Shown one piece after another: positions 8,909-18,508 of a stretch of DNA of 64,000 nucleotides. The translations under genes were made by a program, and so were the position numbers. Position 1 is the first letter of the stretch. Each line of letters opens with the position of its first letter. The notes beneath the pieces were generated by a model that worked only from the letters and a program-made list of their open reading frames with translations, was not told the origin of the DNA and searched no databases. Origin of the DNA: Bacteroides sp. (GTDB taxonomy: Bacteria; Bacteroidota; Bacteroidia; Bacteroidales; Bacteroidaceae); NCBI GenBank assembly GCA_021201335.1, contig JAJQFD010000009.1, positions 62,001-126,000 of the forward strand, in the 5' to 3' direction.

Positions 8909-8948
8909 CTTTCTAAGCTTACTTTATCTGCAATCTAAGCTTAGAAAG
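8909..8948. repeat. Second inverted repeat sharing the TAAGCTTA core
   Basis: A 13-bp perfect inverted repeat, CTTTCTAAGCTTA (8909-8921) with TAAGCTTAGAAAG (8936-8948), loop of 14 bases. With the hairpin at 8870 this puts four copies of TAAGCTTA in about 75 bp. The remaining sequence of the 8813-9132 gap shows nothing else clear. Confidence 0.6.
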
Positions 8949-9132
8949 AAAAGCATTATCTTGCAGATTTACATTCTACTGAAAATCAGGTATTTAATCC
9001 TTTCAGGCAGACAATGAGCCCCAGTAATTGTTGTAAGCTTGTTTTACTACTATCGTGTAAATTATAGATGATCATTCCAAAGTTCCAGTTTAAAGCAAAG
9101 ATTCAACTTCATTAAAAACAACCTCCCTATTA

Positions 9133-9164
9133 TTTGGATTTAGTTTACATATAAACTAAATTTG
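9133..9164 (+). promoter_or_regulatory. marR-MFS promoter with overlapping palindromic operator
   Basis: TTTG (9133-9136), 20-base spacer, TAAATTTG (9157-9164). A near-perfect palindrome, TTTAGTTTA-CATA-TAAACTAAA (9139-9160), fills the spacer and runs into the -7 element. MarR proteins bind such dyads as dimers; its position would block RNA polymerase, giving self-repression of the regulator and the transporter. Confidence 0.75.
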
Positions 9165-9186
9165 CGACAAATTATATCTCCATATT

Positions 9187-9639
9187 ATGACTAGAAAGAA
9201 AATGGAGGAACCTAACGAGCAGTTAGGCTTCCTTCTTACTCAGGTATCTTTTCTCAAACAAAGAATTATCAATGCTGCATTAAAGGAACTAGATATCACC
9301 TATATTCAGTTTATTATACTTGCCGGAACACTGGAACTGGGAGAAAAGAACGGAATAGTAACCCAGCAAACTATTTCGACGGAAAGAAGACTGGATAAGG
9401 CTATGGTATCAAACGTAGTAAAAACCCTGCTTGAGAAAGGCTTAATGAACCGACACACTCACCCGGTAGATAAACGCGCTTATACTCTATCCTTAACAGA
9501 CATAGGTACAGAAAAGGTTATGAGAGGTAAACAAATTGCTCAAAAAATAGATAAAGATTTCTTTGGAAGAATTGATCAAAAGCAATTCCTACAATCACTT
9601 ACCATCTTACTACAAAATAACTTCGATGAACATGAATAA
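9187..9639 (+). CDS. MarR-family transcriptional regulator
   Basis: 150 residues, standard for the family. It has the MarR winged-helix layout: an N-terminal dimer helix (EQLGFLLTQVSFLKQRIINA), then the DNA-binding helices (GIVTQQTISTERRLDKAMVS, NVVKTLLEKGLM) and the wing (HPVDKRAYTLSLTDIG, the conserved DxR...LT pattern), then a C-terminal dimer helix. It probably represses its own operon through the palindrome in the promoter (9139-9160) and is released by a small ligand. Its stop codon overlaps the start of the MFS gene, so the two are translationally coupled and the ligand is likely the transporter's substrate or a related compound. Confidence 0.92.
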   Translation: MTRKKMEEPNEQLGFLLTQVSFLKQRIINAALKELDITYIQFIILAGTLELGEKNGIVTQQTISTERRLDKAMVSNVVKTLLEKGLMNRHTHPVDKRAYTLSLTDIGTEKVMRGKQIAQKIDKDFFGRIDQKQFLQSLTILLQNNFDEHE

Positions 9640-10819
9640 AAGCAAACTTCCACCGTTGTGGACAAGGGATTTTATCCTGGTATTTATATCTAATCTACTC
9701 CTATTCTTCTCCTTTTATATGCTGATTCCGGTACTACCGTTCTATGTCATGGAAAACCTGGGAGCCAGCGGTTCCATAGCAGGTATCGTACTGGCACTCT
9801 ATACGATCTCAGCACTCTTAATCCGACCTTTTTCCGGATTTATGGTCGATATGTTCAGTCGGAAACCACTTTACCTGATTTGTTACGGTTTCTTCTGTAT
9901 CATTTTTGCCGGATACGTGATAGGAACCACTCTCTTCTTATTTATTATTCTTCGTATTCTGCATGGCTTCGCTTTCGGTATCAGCACAGTAAGCGGAAGC
10001 ACAGTAGCTGTAGATATTATGACATCTGAAAGACGAGGAGAAGGTATCGGATATTTCGGGATGGCTGCCAACATAGCAATGGCTGTTGGTCCTGTAACCG
10101 GACTTTGGATACACCAACATTATTCTTTCGATGTATTGTTTCTGGCATCTTTCTTTTCAAGTCTGATAGGATTCTTCACCATTGTACTTATCAAACCGAT
10201 AAAGAAAGAACATACTCAATCCGGCAGTCGACAAACCTTATCTCTCGACAGGTTTATATTAGTCAATGCACTTCCCTGCGTGGGACTTCTTTTCATCGTG
10301 GGATTGGGGTACGGTGCGGTGCTTAATTACATTGGGCTATACAGTGAAATAGCCCAATTTGAAAGCAGCGCCGGATTTTTCTTCGTCATTTTATCGATAG
10401 GCATTGTTTTGGCCCGTATTCTCTCGGCCAAATCCATCAACAAAGGTAAAATTGTGCAAATGGTTAAGATAGGAGGCATCTTTCTGGTTCTCTCATTTGG
10501 GTTGTTCGTACTATGCACCAATGCCATCATGCTTTACCTGATTGCTTTTTTGCTGGGAATAGGACTCGGGTATATTAATCCGGCCTTCCAAACCATGCTA
10601 ATCAACCTGGCGGAACACAGTCAACGAGGAACAGCGAATGCTACTTATTTCACTTTCTGGGATTTAGGAATTGGAATTGGTACTGCCGTGGGAGGAATAA
10701 TCATTGATAAGCTGAATTTCGAATGGTTATATGCTATTTCCGGCGTTTTGCTGGTTATAGGGGTTATTTATTTCTCCAGTCTATCTGCCTCCTACTTCCA
10801 GAAAAACAAATTGCGATAA
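9626..10819 (+). CDS. MFS drug-efflux-type transporter
   Basis: About 397 residues from ATG 9626 (MNMNKSKLPPLWTRDF); ATG 9632 is an alternative. The upstream open frame lies inside marR and is ignored. Twelve hydrophobic segments are visible, in two halves split near residue 200. The loop after helix 2, GFMVDMFSRKPLYLI, is the MFS motif A (G-x3-D-x2-S/G-R-K/R), and the helix 5 region VAVDIMTSERRGEGIGYFGM is typical of multidrug exporters. It overlaps marR by 14 bp. The pairing with a MarR repressor suggests export of a toxic compound sensed by MarR. Substrate unknown. Confidence 0.9.
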   Translation: MNMNKSKLPPLWTRDFILVFISNLLLFFSFYMLIPVLPFYVMENLGASGSIAGIVLALYTISALLIRPFSGFMVDMFSRKPLYLICYGFFCIIFAGYVIGTTLFLFIILRILHGFAFGISTVSGSTVAVDIMTSERRGEGIGYFGMAANIAMAVGPVTGLWIHQHYSFDVLFLASFFSSLIGFFTIVLIKPIKKEHTQSGSRQTLSLDRFILVNALPCVGLLFIVGLGYGAVLNYIGLYSEIAQFESSAGFFFVILSIGIVLARILSAKSINKGKIVQMVKIGGIFLVLSFGLFVLCTNAIMLYLIAFLLGIGLGYINPAFQTMLINLAEHSQRGTANATYFTFWDLGIGIGTAVGGIIIDKLNFEWLYAISGVLLVIGVIYFSSLSASYFQKNKLR

Positions 10820-10848
10820 CACATTAATCATAAATAAAACTAAAGCGC

Positions 10849-11472
10849 ATGAACCTGATTAAAATCCTGAATGTTTCTTGCATAGCAATGTTGGCTGCAA
10901 CATTCATATCATGTAATTCAAATAAGAACAAGCCTATGGAATCAAAAACAACAACAGCGATTGATGTGATACATCAACGTACAAGTATCCGCAGTTATCA
11001 GGATAAACCGGTAACTCGCGAACAGCTGGAAACAATTGTTAAGGCTGGAATGGCTGCCCCTTCGGCCGTGAATAAACAACCCTGGAAGTTCGTTGTCATC
11101 GAAGATAAAGTCATATTACACGAGTTAGGCAAAGACATTAAAACTTCTAAAATGGTACAAGAGGCACCTGCTGCCATTATCGTTTGCGGTGACTTACAAA
11201 AAGCCGGTGAAGACTGGTTGCAACAATACTGGATTCAGGACTGCTCAGCGGTTTCACAGAATATCTTGCTGGCAATTACGGATCTTGGTCTGGGAGGCGT
11301 ATGGACAAGTGTTTATCCGGCAGAGAACCGGATGGAAATAGTTTCCCGTATTCTCAATTTACCCGAACATCTTATTCCTCTGAATATTATACCTGTAGGG
11401 TATCCGGCAGAAGATAAAAAGCCCATGGATAAATGGAAACCGGAGAATATACAATGGGGTGTATTCCCTTAA
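10849..11472 (+). CDS. Nitroreductase-family protein with lipoprotein signal
   Basis: 207 residues. The first 22 look like a lipoprotein signal (hydrophobic stretch ending TFISC, lipid Cys 22). Residues about 40-200 are a nitroreductase-like FMN domain: IHQRTSIRSYQDKPVTREQL (FMN phosphate-binding R-x-S-x-R), MAAPSAVNKQPWKFVVIED, and QDCSAVSQNILLAITDLGLGG with GVWTSVYPAE. These enzymes use NAD(P)H to reduce nitro compounds or quinones. A lipid-anchored form is less common and would put the domain outside the cytoplasm, which is odd for an NAD(P)H enzyme. It starts 29 bp after the MFS gene and is likely part of the marR operon. Confidence 0.85.
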   Translation: MNLIKILNVSCIAMLAATFISCNSNKNKPMESKTTTAIDVIHQRTSIRSYQDKPVTREQLETIVKAGMAAPSAVNKQPWKFVVIEDKVILHELGKDIKTSKMVQEAPAAIIVCGDLQKAGEDWLQQYWIQDCSAVSQNILLAITDLGLGGVWTSVYPAENRMEIVSRILNLPEHLIPLNIIPVGYPAEDKKPMDKWKPENIQWGVFP

Positions 11473-11504
11473 TCCTAGAAATTCGTGTTTTCTTTGGGTA
11501 TTAT

Positions 11505-11618
11505 CTGTAAGCTGTAGGGTCATTCCTTGTGAGTGCCCTGATGCTGGTTGTCTGATGTAATTTAAAATCTAAATTGTTATCATTGGGCACCCACAAGGGA
11601 TGCTCTTACAGCCTACAG
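11505..11618. repeat. 114-bp element with 34-bp imperfect terminal inverted repeats
   Basis: The left end (11505-11538, starting CTGTAAGCTGTAGG) and the reverse complement of the right end (11585-11618) have equal length and agree at 28 of 34 positions, most differences being transitions. The 46-bp centre is AT-rich. It fills the gap between the nitroreductase gene and the convergent beta-galactosidase gene. It could be a bidirectional terminator or a small non-autonomous mobile or REP-like element. Confidence 0.6.
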
Positions 11619-11629
11619 ATTAAAAGGCC

Positions 11630-14469
11630 CTATTGTCCAGCCCGGAAATCAAACCATAAATCCATGTGAACGCCCTCATCTCCCTTTTTAATCCGGATAT
11701 TCGAAGGTTGACTTTTCGGCCCTTGTTGTGGAATCGACTTGAAACAACGTATGCCAGGTATTTCATATAAGAATGAAATGTCTCCTTCCGGGAATACCGG
11801 ATTAGCCGGGTCTTTCGTCTTGTTATCTTTGGGTTCTTCCGGCGTAAATACCCGCATAAATACACCATCACTGCCACTGTACACAGTAAAAGGAGATTCG
11901 GAAGTATGAAGGGTGCTCCAGTACATGTTTCCGTGGTATCCTTTGAATTCCGGATACACCAGATTGGCAAAATCCGCACCGGTTATGGTATTATTGTATT
12001 CTTTCCCCCACATTCCGTAATTAGCTCCGCGAATCCGGTTTCTCCATACACGGTAAGGACCGCGACCCAGCCAGTTCATCTGCTGTACCTTTTCTTCCGG
12101 ATAAGAGAATGTAAACCCAAAGATAGAGATATTATCTTCGAAAACCGCTTCATCAAAGCCCACACCGGGGTTTGCCTTATTCAAGGTAACTGCATACATT
12201 TGTAACAGTCCTGCGGGAGTCATTTTCCAACGGATAGAATCGACGGCTCCTAAATAATAAGCCGTAAAGATAGCATTATCTCCTTCCTGTCGGAACTTGA
12301 CTTCTTTCACCCGGGCTTTCATGCCAACGGGTATCGGGCCCTTCGTAAAAGAGACGTTTCCTTGTTTATTCTTTATTTTTGAGATAAGACCGTCGGCCGC
12401 GTTAAAGCTTACCGTTACATCCTGTGCGGAAAGAACAACTTTGCCACTTTCCTGTCTGACAGATGCTTTTCCCGATTGATTCACTTGTTTCAACTGTTGT
12501 TGGGTATATTCACCGGCATAATGTATGGGCCATGTCCAGGTACATATTTCTTCCCCGTGCTGATCCCATGCCTTGATTTCCAGAATATCCCCCCTAAAGA
12601 AGTTGGCAGGAACTTGCATACGGGCTTTACCTGCTTCACGCGGTTCAATACCCGGAAGAGTTACTGCACCGGAAGCAAGTACTTCCGATTCCTCTCTGGC
12701 GTCCAAAGGGGAAGGAGCCGTAAGTACCCGATACTCCATTTTGCAGGTATTCAAGTTAGAGAAGAGATAATCGTTTCGAACGATAAATTCCCCTTTGAAG
12801 GAGGGAGTGATATACAGTTGTTCAAATTGAATCGGCGCCCATATATTACGTACGGTGTAATAACTGCCTTCTTTTTCACGGTAAGGCCCCAGGATACCAT
12901 CGGTACCGTTGGAACCATCCGAATCCAGCATACCTCCTTTATCCGACCGCTTAACTGCATTATCCGAGAAATCCCACATAAATCCGCCAGCAAAAAGCGG
13001 ATGGGCGGTATATTGCGCCCAGAAATCTTCCAGTCCGGCGCCATGTCCCTGATCGTACATTCCATGCTGAAACTCGGTAGGCATGAATACTTTGTATCCA
13101 TTGACAAAACGGGCAATCCCTGTCAGGAAGGTAGGATAATGATGAGTATCCAAGTCATTGAAGTCGGCCCAGGCATGAATAACATGTCTTTTCTGTGGAT
13201 CGTATTTGCCATAGAGAGAATCTAACTCATAATTGAACCCTCCTTCGTTGCCGCTACTCCAAAGAATAATAGAAGGATGGTTTACATCCCGCGCAACCAA
13301 TGCTTTGAGTAACTTAGAACCCACTTCCGTATTATAGGGGTTCTGCCAACCGGCCAGTTCGGATACAACAAAAATACCCAGGGAATCGCAAACCTCCATA
13401 AAGTGCTTATCGGGTGCATAATGGAAACGAACGGCATTCATATTCATTTCCTTAATTAGTTTGCCGTCCTGAATACTGATTTCTCTGCTGGTAGTGCGAC
13501 CTCCATCGGGATGGAAGGAATGGCGGTTAATTCCTTTCAGAACTACTTTGGTATCATTGACATAAAGGCCATCCTTCGGACGGAATTCAATGGTACGGAA
13601 GCCTATCCGATCTTTATAAATATGTACTGGTTTGCTTTCACTATCCAGCAATTCCAGCGTTAATTCATATAAGTTGGGGGTTTCCGTATTCCATACCTCC
13701 ACATTCTCCCACTGAAAGCGTATCGCATGTTCAGAACCGCTATTTAATAAAGCTAATTGTTGGGATAAACCGGTGCTATTGTTTTTTTCACCGGAGTTAA
13801 CACGGCTTTGAGGGCATATCCTTTTTCCAGAGGGGTAGTAAAGACATCGGCATAGAATGACCCGTCTGCTTTAGCATCTACAGCAATCCGTTCAATATGA
13901 ATGGTGGGTTTAGCTTCCAGGTAAACAGGACGGTATATTCCTCCGAAAATCCACCAGTCTGCTTTGCGCTCTGCAGCATTGACGGATTTATCGGAAGACT
14001 CTTTGCTGACTTTTACTTCCAGATTATTTTTACCGGTTTTAATCTTATCTGTAATATCATACGAGAACCGGTTAAAGCCTCCCTGGTGAATATCTCCGGC
14101 TGAGACTCCATTCACCAAAACTTCGGTATCCGTCATGACCCCTTCAAAAACAATACTCACCTGTTTCCCCTTCCAGCCGGAAGGTATTTGAAACGAAGTA
14201 CGGTAAATACCCGTTTCCATAGGAGGGTTTTTGATACTTTTGTCTGTATACCACCTTCCGTAACTATATTCGCCGAATCCCTGTACCTCCCATTGGGAAG
14301 GTACTTCAATGTTCGACCACTTTTTGCTGTTCATACCATCACTACAGTAGAACTTCCATGTTTTGGTGTCACCCAAACCTTTTCCCGAGAGATAAAGAGT
14401 TTCAGTATTCTGTGCTTTTACCGGCAAAATGCATAGAAAAGCGAGAAGTATAAATAGTTTTGCTTTCAT
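11630..14469 (-). pseudogene. GH2 beta-galactosidase, frameshifted at an A7 run
   Basis: Two frames make one secreted family GH2 enzyme of about 946 residues. The first (ATG 14469) has a signal peptide (MKAKLFILLAFLCILPVKAQ) and the sugar-binding beta domain, and ends after TPVKKTIAP. The second, readable from the run onward (NNSTGLSQQLALLNSGSEHA...), holds the immunoglobulin-like domain, the TIM barrel and the C-terminal beta-galactosidase domains (FGFTFSYPEE, NWLGRGPYRVW). Catalytic residues are intact: acid/base Glu in SSGNEGG (codon near 13245) and nucleophile Glu in MPTEFQHG (near 13074). The frames join in seven A (13782-13788, coding strand); one more A would give VKKNNSTG. It removes terminal beta-galactosyl or related residues from glycans in the periplasm. 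No SusCD genes lie beside it. Confidence 0.85.
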
Positions 14470-14589
14470 AAAATGATTAGTACATTGATTTTTCTTTGCA
14501 AAGAAACTATTTAATAATCTTCCGGGAATGTAATATTGTACAAAAGGCTTCGTTTCCGTCCATATACCTCTTATTAAGAATGGGTAATA

Positions 14590-15987
14590 TCAGAATTCCA
14601 TCTTTTGTTTTAATAATTCGGCATATTCATTTACCCGGGTCATCTCTTTCGGAATATCGATTCGTTGCGGACACAACGGCTTACACACATCACAGGTAAT
14701 ACAATGATCTGCCTGCCTCAGTTTAGGGACACTCCGGTCATATCCTAGTAAAAATGTACGACGGGCTTTCCGGTAATTCTCGTCTTTTGAACTCTTCAAT
14801 ATCTCGTTGGCACTTACGCAACGGTTATAATGTGCAAAAACGCCTGGGATATCTAACCCATACGGACATGGCATACAGTATTGGCACTCCGTACACTGAA
14901 TATAATCGGCATTCAGCATAATTTGTGTTACCTCTTCCAGCGCTTTATATTCTTGTTGCTCAAGAGGTTTCAGCGGAGAATAGGTACGAATGTTTTCCTG
15001 CAAATGCTCCATATAAACCATTCCGCTCAATACCGTTAATACACTCTCCGGACTACCTGCATACCGGAATGCCCATTGAGCAGCTGTGTCTTCCGGATTC
15101 ATCTCTTTCATGATTCTCAGGGCTTGTGAATTCACCCTTGCCAGACGACCTCCCAGGAGTGGTTCCATAATTACTGCCGGAACATTCTTCTTTTCCAGTT
15201 CTCTCAACAGGTATTCGGCGTTGGTATTTCTGCCTGTAGCGTGCTGCCAATCAATGTAATTCAGCTGGATCTGGACAAAATCCCATTGTATGTCCAGTGA
15301 TAGCAGATAATCGTAAACTTTTATATCTCCGTGATAAGACCATCCCAGGTTACGGATACGTCCGGCTGCCCTTTCTTCCAACAGGAAATCCAGGATGCCG
15401 TTATCAACAAACCGTTTTCTGAAATCATCCATTCCCATCCCTTCCGCACCGGAACCAATACTATGGAGCAGATAATAATCGATATAGTCGACCTGTAAGT
15501 TCTCCATCGATTTGCGATAGAGATTGATGCAGCCTTCACGTGATCTATTCTGGGGTATATTCCGCTGATTAGACATTTTGGTAGCAATGAAATATTTATC
15601 CCGCGGATGCCGTTTTAAAGCAATTCCGGTAGCGGTTTCCGACCATCCCCGTACATACACCGGAGCCGTATCGAAATAGTTAACCCCATGCGCAATGGCA
15701 TAATCAACCAGTTCGTTTACTGTATCCTGATCAACTTCATCTTCTCCGTTGGCATTCTTTCTTAAAGGCCATCGCATACAGCCGTATCCCAGCAAAGAAA
15801 CTTTATCCCCGGTATGCGGATTAATGCGGTAAGTCATTTGATCGGTCGGCACTTCCCCAACCTTCCCTCCTTCGGCAGAAACGGTATTATTCGGTTTGCA
15901 CCCATAGAGGGCCGCTGTTGTGGCCACTGTTCCTGCACCGAGGGTTTTCAGGAAATCCCTGCGACTTATATCTGTCTTTTTCTTCAT
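14590..15987 (-). CDS. Tat-exported aldo/keto reductase with C-terminal 4Fe-4S ferredoxin domain
   Basis: 465 residues. The N-terminus has a twin-arginine signal SRRDFLKTLGAGTVATTAAL with a possible lipid Cys at 30 (ALYGC). Residues about 50-340 are an aldo/keto reductase barrel with the catalytic set in NYFDTAPVYVRGWSE (Asp, Tyr), FIATKMSNQ (Lys) and YYLLHSIG (His). The C-terminal part carries two iron-sulfur motifs, CTECQYCMPCPYG and CITCDVCKPLCPQR. The fusion of reductase barrel with ferredoxin is a known Bacteroidetes and clostridial family, but substrates are not established. It follows the polyferredoxin gene by 13 bp on the same strand, so the membrane protein probably exchanges electrons with it. 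The twin-arginine signal suggests cofactors load in the cytoplasm before export. Confidence 0.88.
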   Translation of the reverse strand: MKKKTDISRRDFLKTLGAGTVATTAALYGCKPNNTVSAEGGKVGEVPTDQMTYRINPHTGDKVSLLGYGCMRWPLRKNANGEDEVDQDTVNELVDYAIAHGVNYFDTAPVYVRGWSETATGIALKRHPRDKYFIATKMSNQRNIPQNRSREGCINLYRKSMENLQVDYIDYYLLHSIGSGAEGMGMDDFRKRFVDNGILDFLLEERAAGRIRNLGWSYHGDIKVYDYLLSLDIQWDFVQIQLNYIDWQHATGRNTNAEYLLRELEKKNVPAVIMEPLLGGRLARVNSQALRIMKEMNPEDTAAQWAFRYAGSPESVLTVLSGMVYMEHLQENIRTYSPLKPLEQQEYKALEEVTQIMLNADYIQCTECQYCMPCPYGLDIPGVFAHYNRCVSANEILKSSKDENYRKARRTFLLGYDRSVPKLRQADHCITCDVCKPLCPQRIDIPKEMTRVNEYAELLKQKMEF

Positions 15988-16000
15988 CTTGCTCTACTGA

Positions 16001-17515
16001 TTAAATTAAGTGATGTCTTACATTTCCTTCTACATATATGGCACTAAAAGGACGGGCCGGACAAAGATATTCGCAGGCACCGCAACCAATACAGATTTCC
16101 TTGTTAATGACCGGAATTTTCAGTGATTTGGCTTGTCCGGGATCGCGATCCACCAACATGACAGCTCCTGTAGGACAATGCTGTTCGCAGCTACGACACT
16201 GTCTTTCATCTGTATTCACCACGCAATTTTGTTTCACCCATACAGCGTGACCGATTGAAATAGACGATTTCTCAGCCGTATCAATACGCCCAATGGCTCC
16301 TGCAGGACATACTTCTGAACATTTGGTACATTCCGGCCGGCAATAACCCCGTTCGTACGAAATCTCAGGTTGCATCAAAGAAGAGAGTTTCCCCGACGGC
16401 AGCAAGATATGATTCGGGCAAACCGATACACAAAGCTGACAGGCCGTACATTTGGTAGTCATATTGCGCAAGCTTTCTGCTCCGGGAGGAACAACAGGAG
16501 TCTTTCGTTCAGGCCTCTTCTTGTCTTCTATTTCAGCCAATCCACCATCCGCATTTACCAGTTGTGCCTTTACTGTACTGGCAAAAGCCACAGTTGTAAG
16601 GATGGAAAGTACGTTTCGACGCGATATTGGGTCACTTTCATTTTCAGGTTTACTTTCTGGTGCCACTTCTGGTTTTACCTCTTTCCGTCCCATCGCACGG
16701 GGAACATATTTCATGGCTCCAAACTTACAGTTTTCAATACAATTCATGCATGTGACACAGCGGCTATGGTCAATAGCCAGGTTCTTTACGTCAATACAGG
16801 ATGCCTTGCACTTCCGTTCGCAGACCTTGCATTTGGTACATTTTCCGGTATCGAAAGCCGGTCTGAATAACGAAAATTTGGAGAGAAAACCCAGAAATGT
16901 TCCCACCGGACAGATTGTATTGCAATACGTTCTTCCGCTTCTCCATGCGAGGATAACCACCGCCACCAAAGTAACCAATGCAATTGCTAATGTGAGGCCA
17001 CTTTTCAGCCATACATCCACCGAATAGAAAGAATAGCTGTCGGCCCGCTCCGCCAACCAGGCAAAGAGATTATTCCCCCACTGATAGAAGGGGGCAAACA
17101 GATTAGAGGCTATACGTCCATACGCACTATACGGTTCCAGCACTACTACAATAGAACTGATCCCGGCAATAAGGGCAATAATGAATATCCCCAGCAGTGA
17201 ATATCTCAACCAGGAGACAGCAGGAGAATAAGAAAAACGATTTTTCTTCCCTTTCCGTTTGCCTGAGATATGAGAAATTATATCCTGAAATACACCTAAA
17301 GGACAAATAACCGAACAATAAATTCGTCCAAAAAGTAGTGTTAGTATCACTAACGTCAGAACTATACCTAAATGCATAGCGAGTAAGGCAGGTATAAACT
17401 GAACTTTTGCTACCCATCCCAGCCAACTGTGTAACGTTCCTGTAAAATCCAGGAAAAGTAACGTAACCAGGGCAAAGAATGTGACAGCTGTAACCACTCT
17501 GATCTTTTTTAGCAT
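16001..17515 (-). CDS. NapH/RdxA-like membrane polyferredoxin with internal Tat-like signal
   Basis: 504 residues. The N-terminal 220 residues are a NapH/CcoG-like membrane part with about five helices and the Cys motifs YCSVICPLG and YCNTICPVG. Ferredoxin clusters follow: C226-x2-C229-x2-C232-x3-C236 and C253-x2-C256-x2-C259-x3-C263. At residues 299-300 there is a second export-like signal, SRRNVLSILTTVAFASTVKA, followed by further clusters at about 356-366, 396-403, 440-447 and 475-485. It thus looks like a NapH-like unit fused to a Tat-targeted NapG-like ferredoxin. I infer electron transfer from the quinone pool or cytoplasm to the exported reductase encoded next. Confidence 0.85.
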   Translation of the reverse strand: MLKKIRVVTAVTFFALVTLLFLDFTGTLHSWLGWVAKVQFIPALLAMHLGIVLTLVILTLLFGRIYCSVICPLGVFQDIISHISGKRKGKKNRFSYSPAVSWLRYSLLGIFIIALIAGISSIVVVLEPYSAYGRIASNLFAPFYQWGNNLFAWLAERADSYSFYSVDVWLKSGLTLAIALVTLVAVVILAWRSGRTYCNTICPVGTFLGFLSKFSLFRPAFDTGKCTKCKVCERKCKASCIDVKNLAIDHSRCVTCMNCIENCKFGAMKYVPRAMGRKEVKPEVAPESKPENESDPISRRNVLSILTTVAFASTVKAQLVNADGGLAEIEDKKRPERKTPVVPPGAESLRNMTTKCTACQLCVSVCPNHILLPSGKLSSLMQPEISYERGYCRPECTKCSEVCPAGAIGRIDTAEKSSISIGHAVWVKQNCVVNTDERQCRSCEQHCPTGAVMLVDRDPGQAKSLKIPVINKEICIGCGACEYLCPARPFSAIYVEGNVRHHLI

Positions 17516-18055
17516 GTCTTGTTTTATATATTTAGAATGTCGATAATTTTAATGCCTGTTCATCCACCTACAAAGTAAAAAAAAAGCTACGAGAATTATT
17601 ATCTATTTGTGAGCCATTTTTAATTAAAAAAAGTTTTTTGTTGTGGGAAGGTATCCAAACCCTTTTCTTTTATCTAATTTCTTCACCAATAATATTCTAA
17701 AAGTCAGGGTGATTTCCAGAAAAAGATGACGATGATAGCTAACGGAGTACCACTAAAATTTGCCAGTAACAGAGAATTGTTCAGGTATCAAAATGTCAAA
17801 TTGATAATTGGAGGCTCTCAGAATTGAATATTCGGACATGATGCCGCTTGCTTTTTATAAAACGGCAAGGAAATGAGGCTAGACAAAATCAAATAGCAAC
17901 ATTTAAGATTTAATAAATATCGAAAGATTCAATCATGGTAGTTAGTATTAATCGATCTGTAAGTTTAATAACTTGATTACTATCTATGTGATTATGGGAG
18001 GTTGATCGGGAAATTGCGGCTTCCAGCATAAAGAATGGAGAAAGAATGAGAACTT
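17516..18055. other. Intergenic region, no gene seen
   Basis: About 540 AT-rich bases upstream of the polyferredoxin gene. No convincing ORF on either strand and no clear -33/-7 promoter for the minus-strand gene; a near match to a -7 element (CAAAGTAA on the plus strand) lies around 17571. The GC-rich palindromic block begins at its end. Confidence 0.5.
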
Positions 18056-18175
18056 CCCGGACTTGCGCAGCCCAAGTTCCCGGACTTGAGCCGCGCTAGC
18101 TCCAAGACTTGGGCTGCGCAAGTCCGGGGAATGGTGGTGCGCAAGTCTTAGAACTCGGGCTGCGCGAGTTCTAAG
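18056..18175. repeat. GC-rich palindromic repeat block
   Basis: A perfect 22-bp inverted repeat (18056-18077 with 18107-18128, core ACTTGCGCAGCCCAAGT) encloses a related copy, ACTTGAGCCGCGCTAG. It is followed by a separate 11-bp hairpin, CTTAGAACTCG (18147-18157) with CGAGTTCTAAG (18165-18175). All parts are variants of one word, AGTTC/ACTTG plus GCGCAGCCC. The block is far richer in GC than its surroundings and has no ORF. It resembles bacterial REP/BIME-type or small mobile repeats. Confidence 0.7.
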
Positions 18176-18432
18176 GAAAGCGGGGTTTCGACCTTTGAAA
18201 GGGTTATGCTATGATAGAATTTGCAGAAAATATGCACTTCTTTCTTCCAAAAGGGAGATTTTAAAAGAATTGGCAGTAAGTGAAAAATGTTTTTTGAGGG
18301 AATAAAGAAACATTTTAAGATGGTATTGTTTCTTTTTGACAAATCATCTTTTAAGACCTATGAGTGTTTTGCTTATAGAATATTTCAGATAAAAATGTGA
18401 TACTACCCTTCCCGTGAAATTAGTCTTTATAT

Positions 18433-18483
18433 AAAAAAATGAACGTGAATCCAACGATATCAATCATTCGGACTCACGTTCAT
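18433..18483 (-). terminator. Rho-independent terminator of the aldehyde dehydrogenase gene
   Basis: On the minus strand a 14-bp stem with one wobble, ATGAACGTGAGTCC (18483-18470) with GGATTCACGTTCAT (18452-18439), is followed by seven T. It lies 25 bp after the stop codon at 18509. Confidence 0.8.
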
Positions 18484-18508
18484 AAAATACATTCAATAAA
18501 ATAACATG

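Noticed and set aside
12476..13225. A long plus-strand ORF (249 codons) inside the beta-galactosidase gene
   Set aside because: It is the shadow of a conserved GH2 coding frame on the other strand; no domain and unnatural composition.
18148..18342. A minus-strand ORF of 64 codons next to the palindromic block
   Set aside because: It begins in AT-rich sequence and ends inside the repeat, with no family features.
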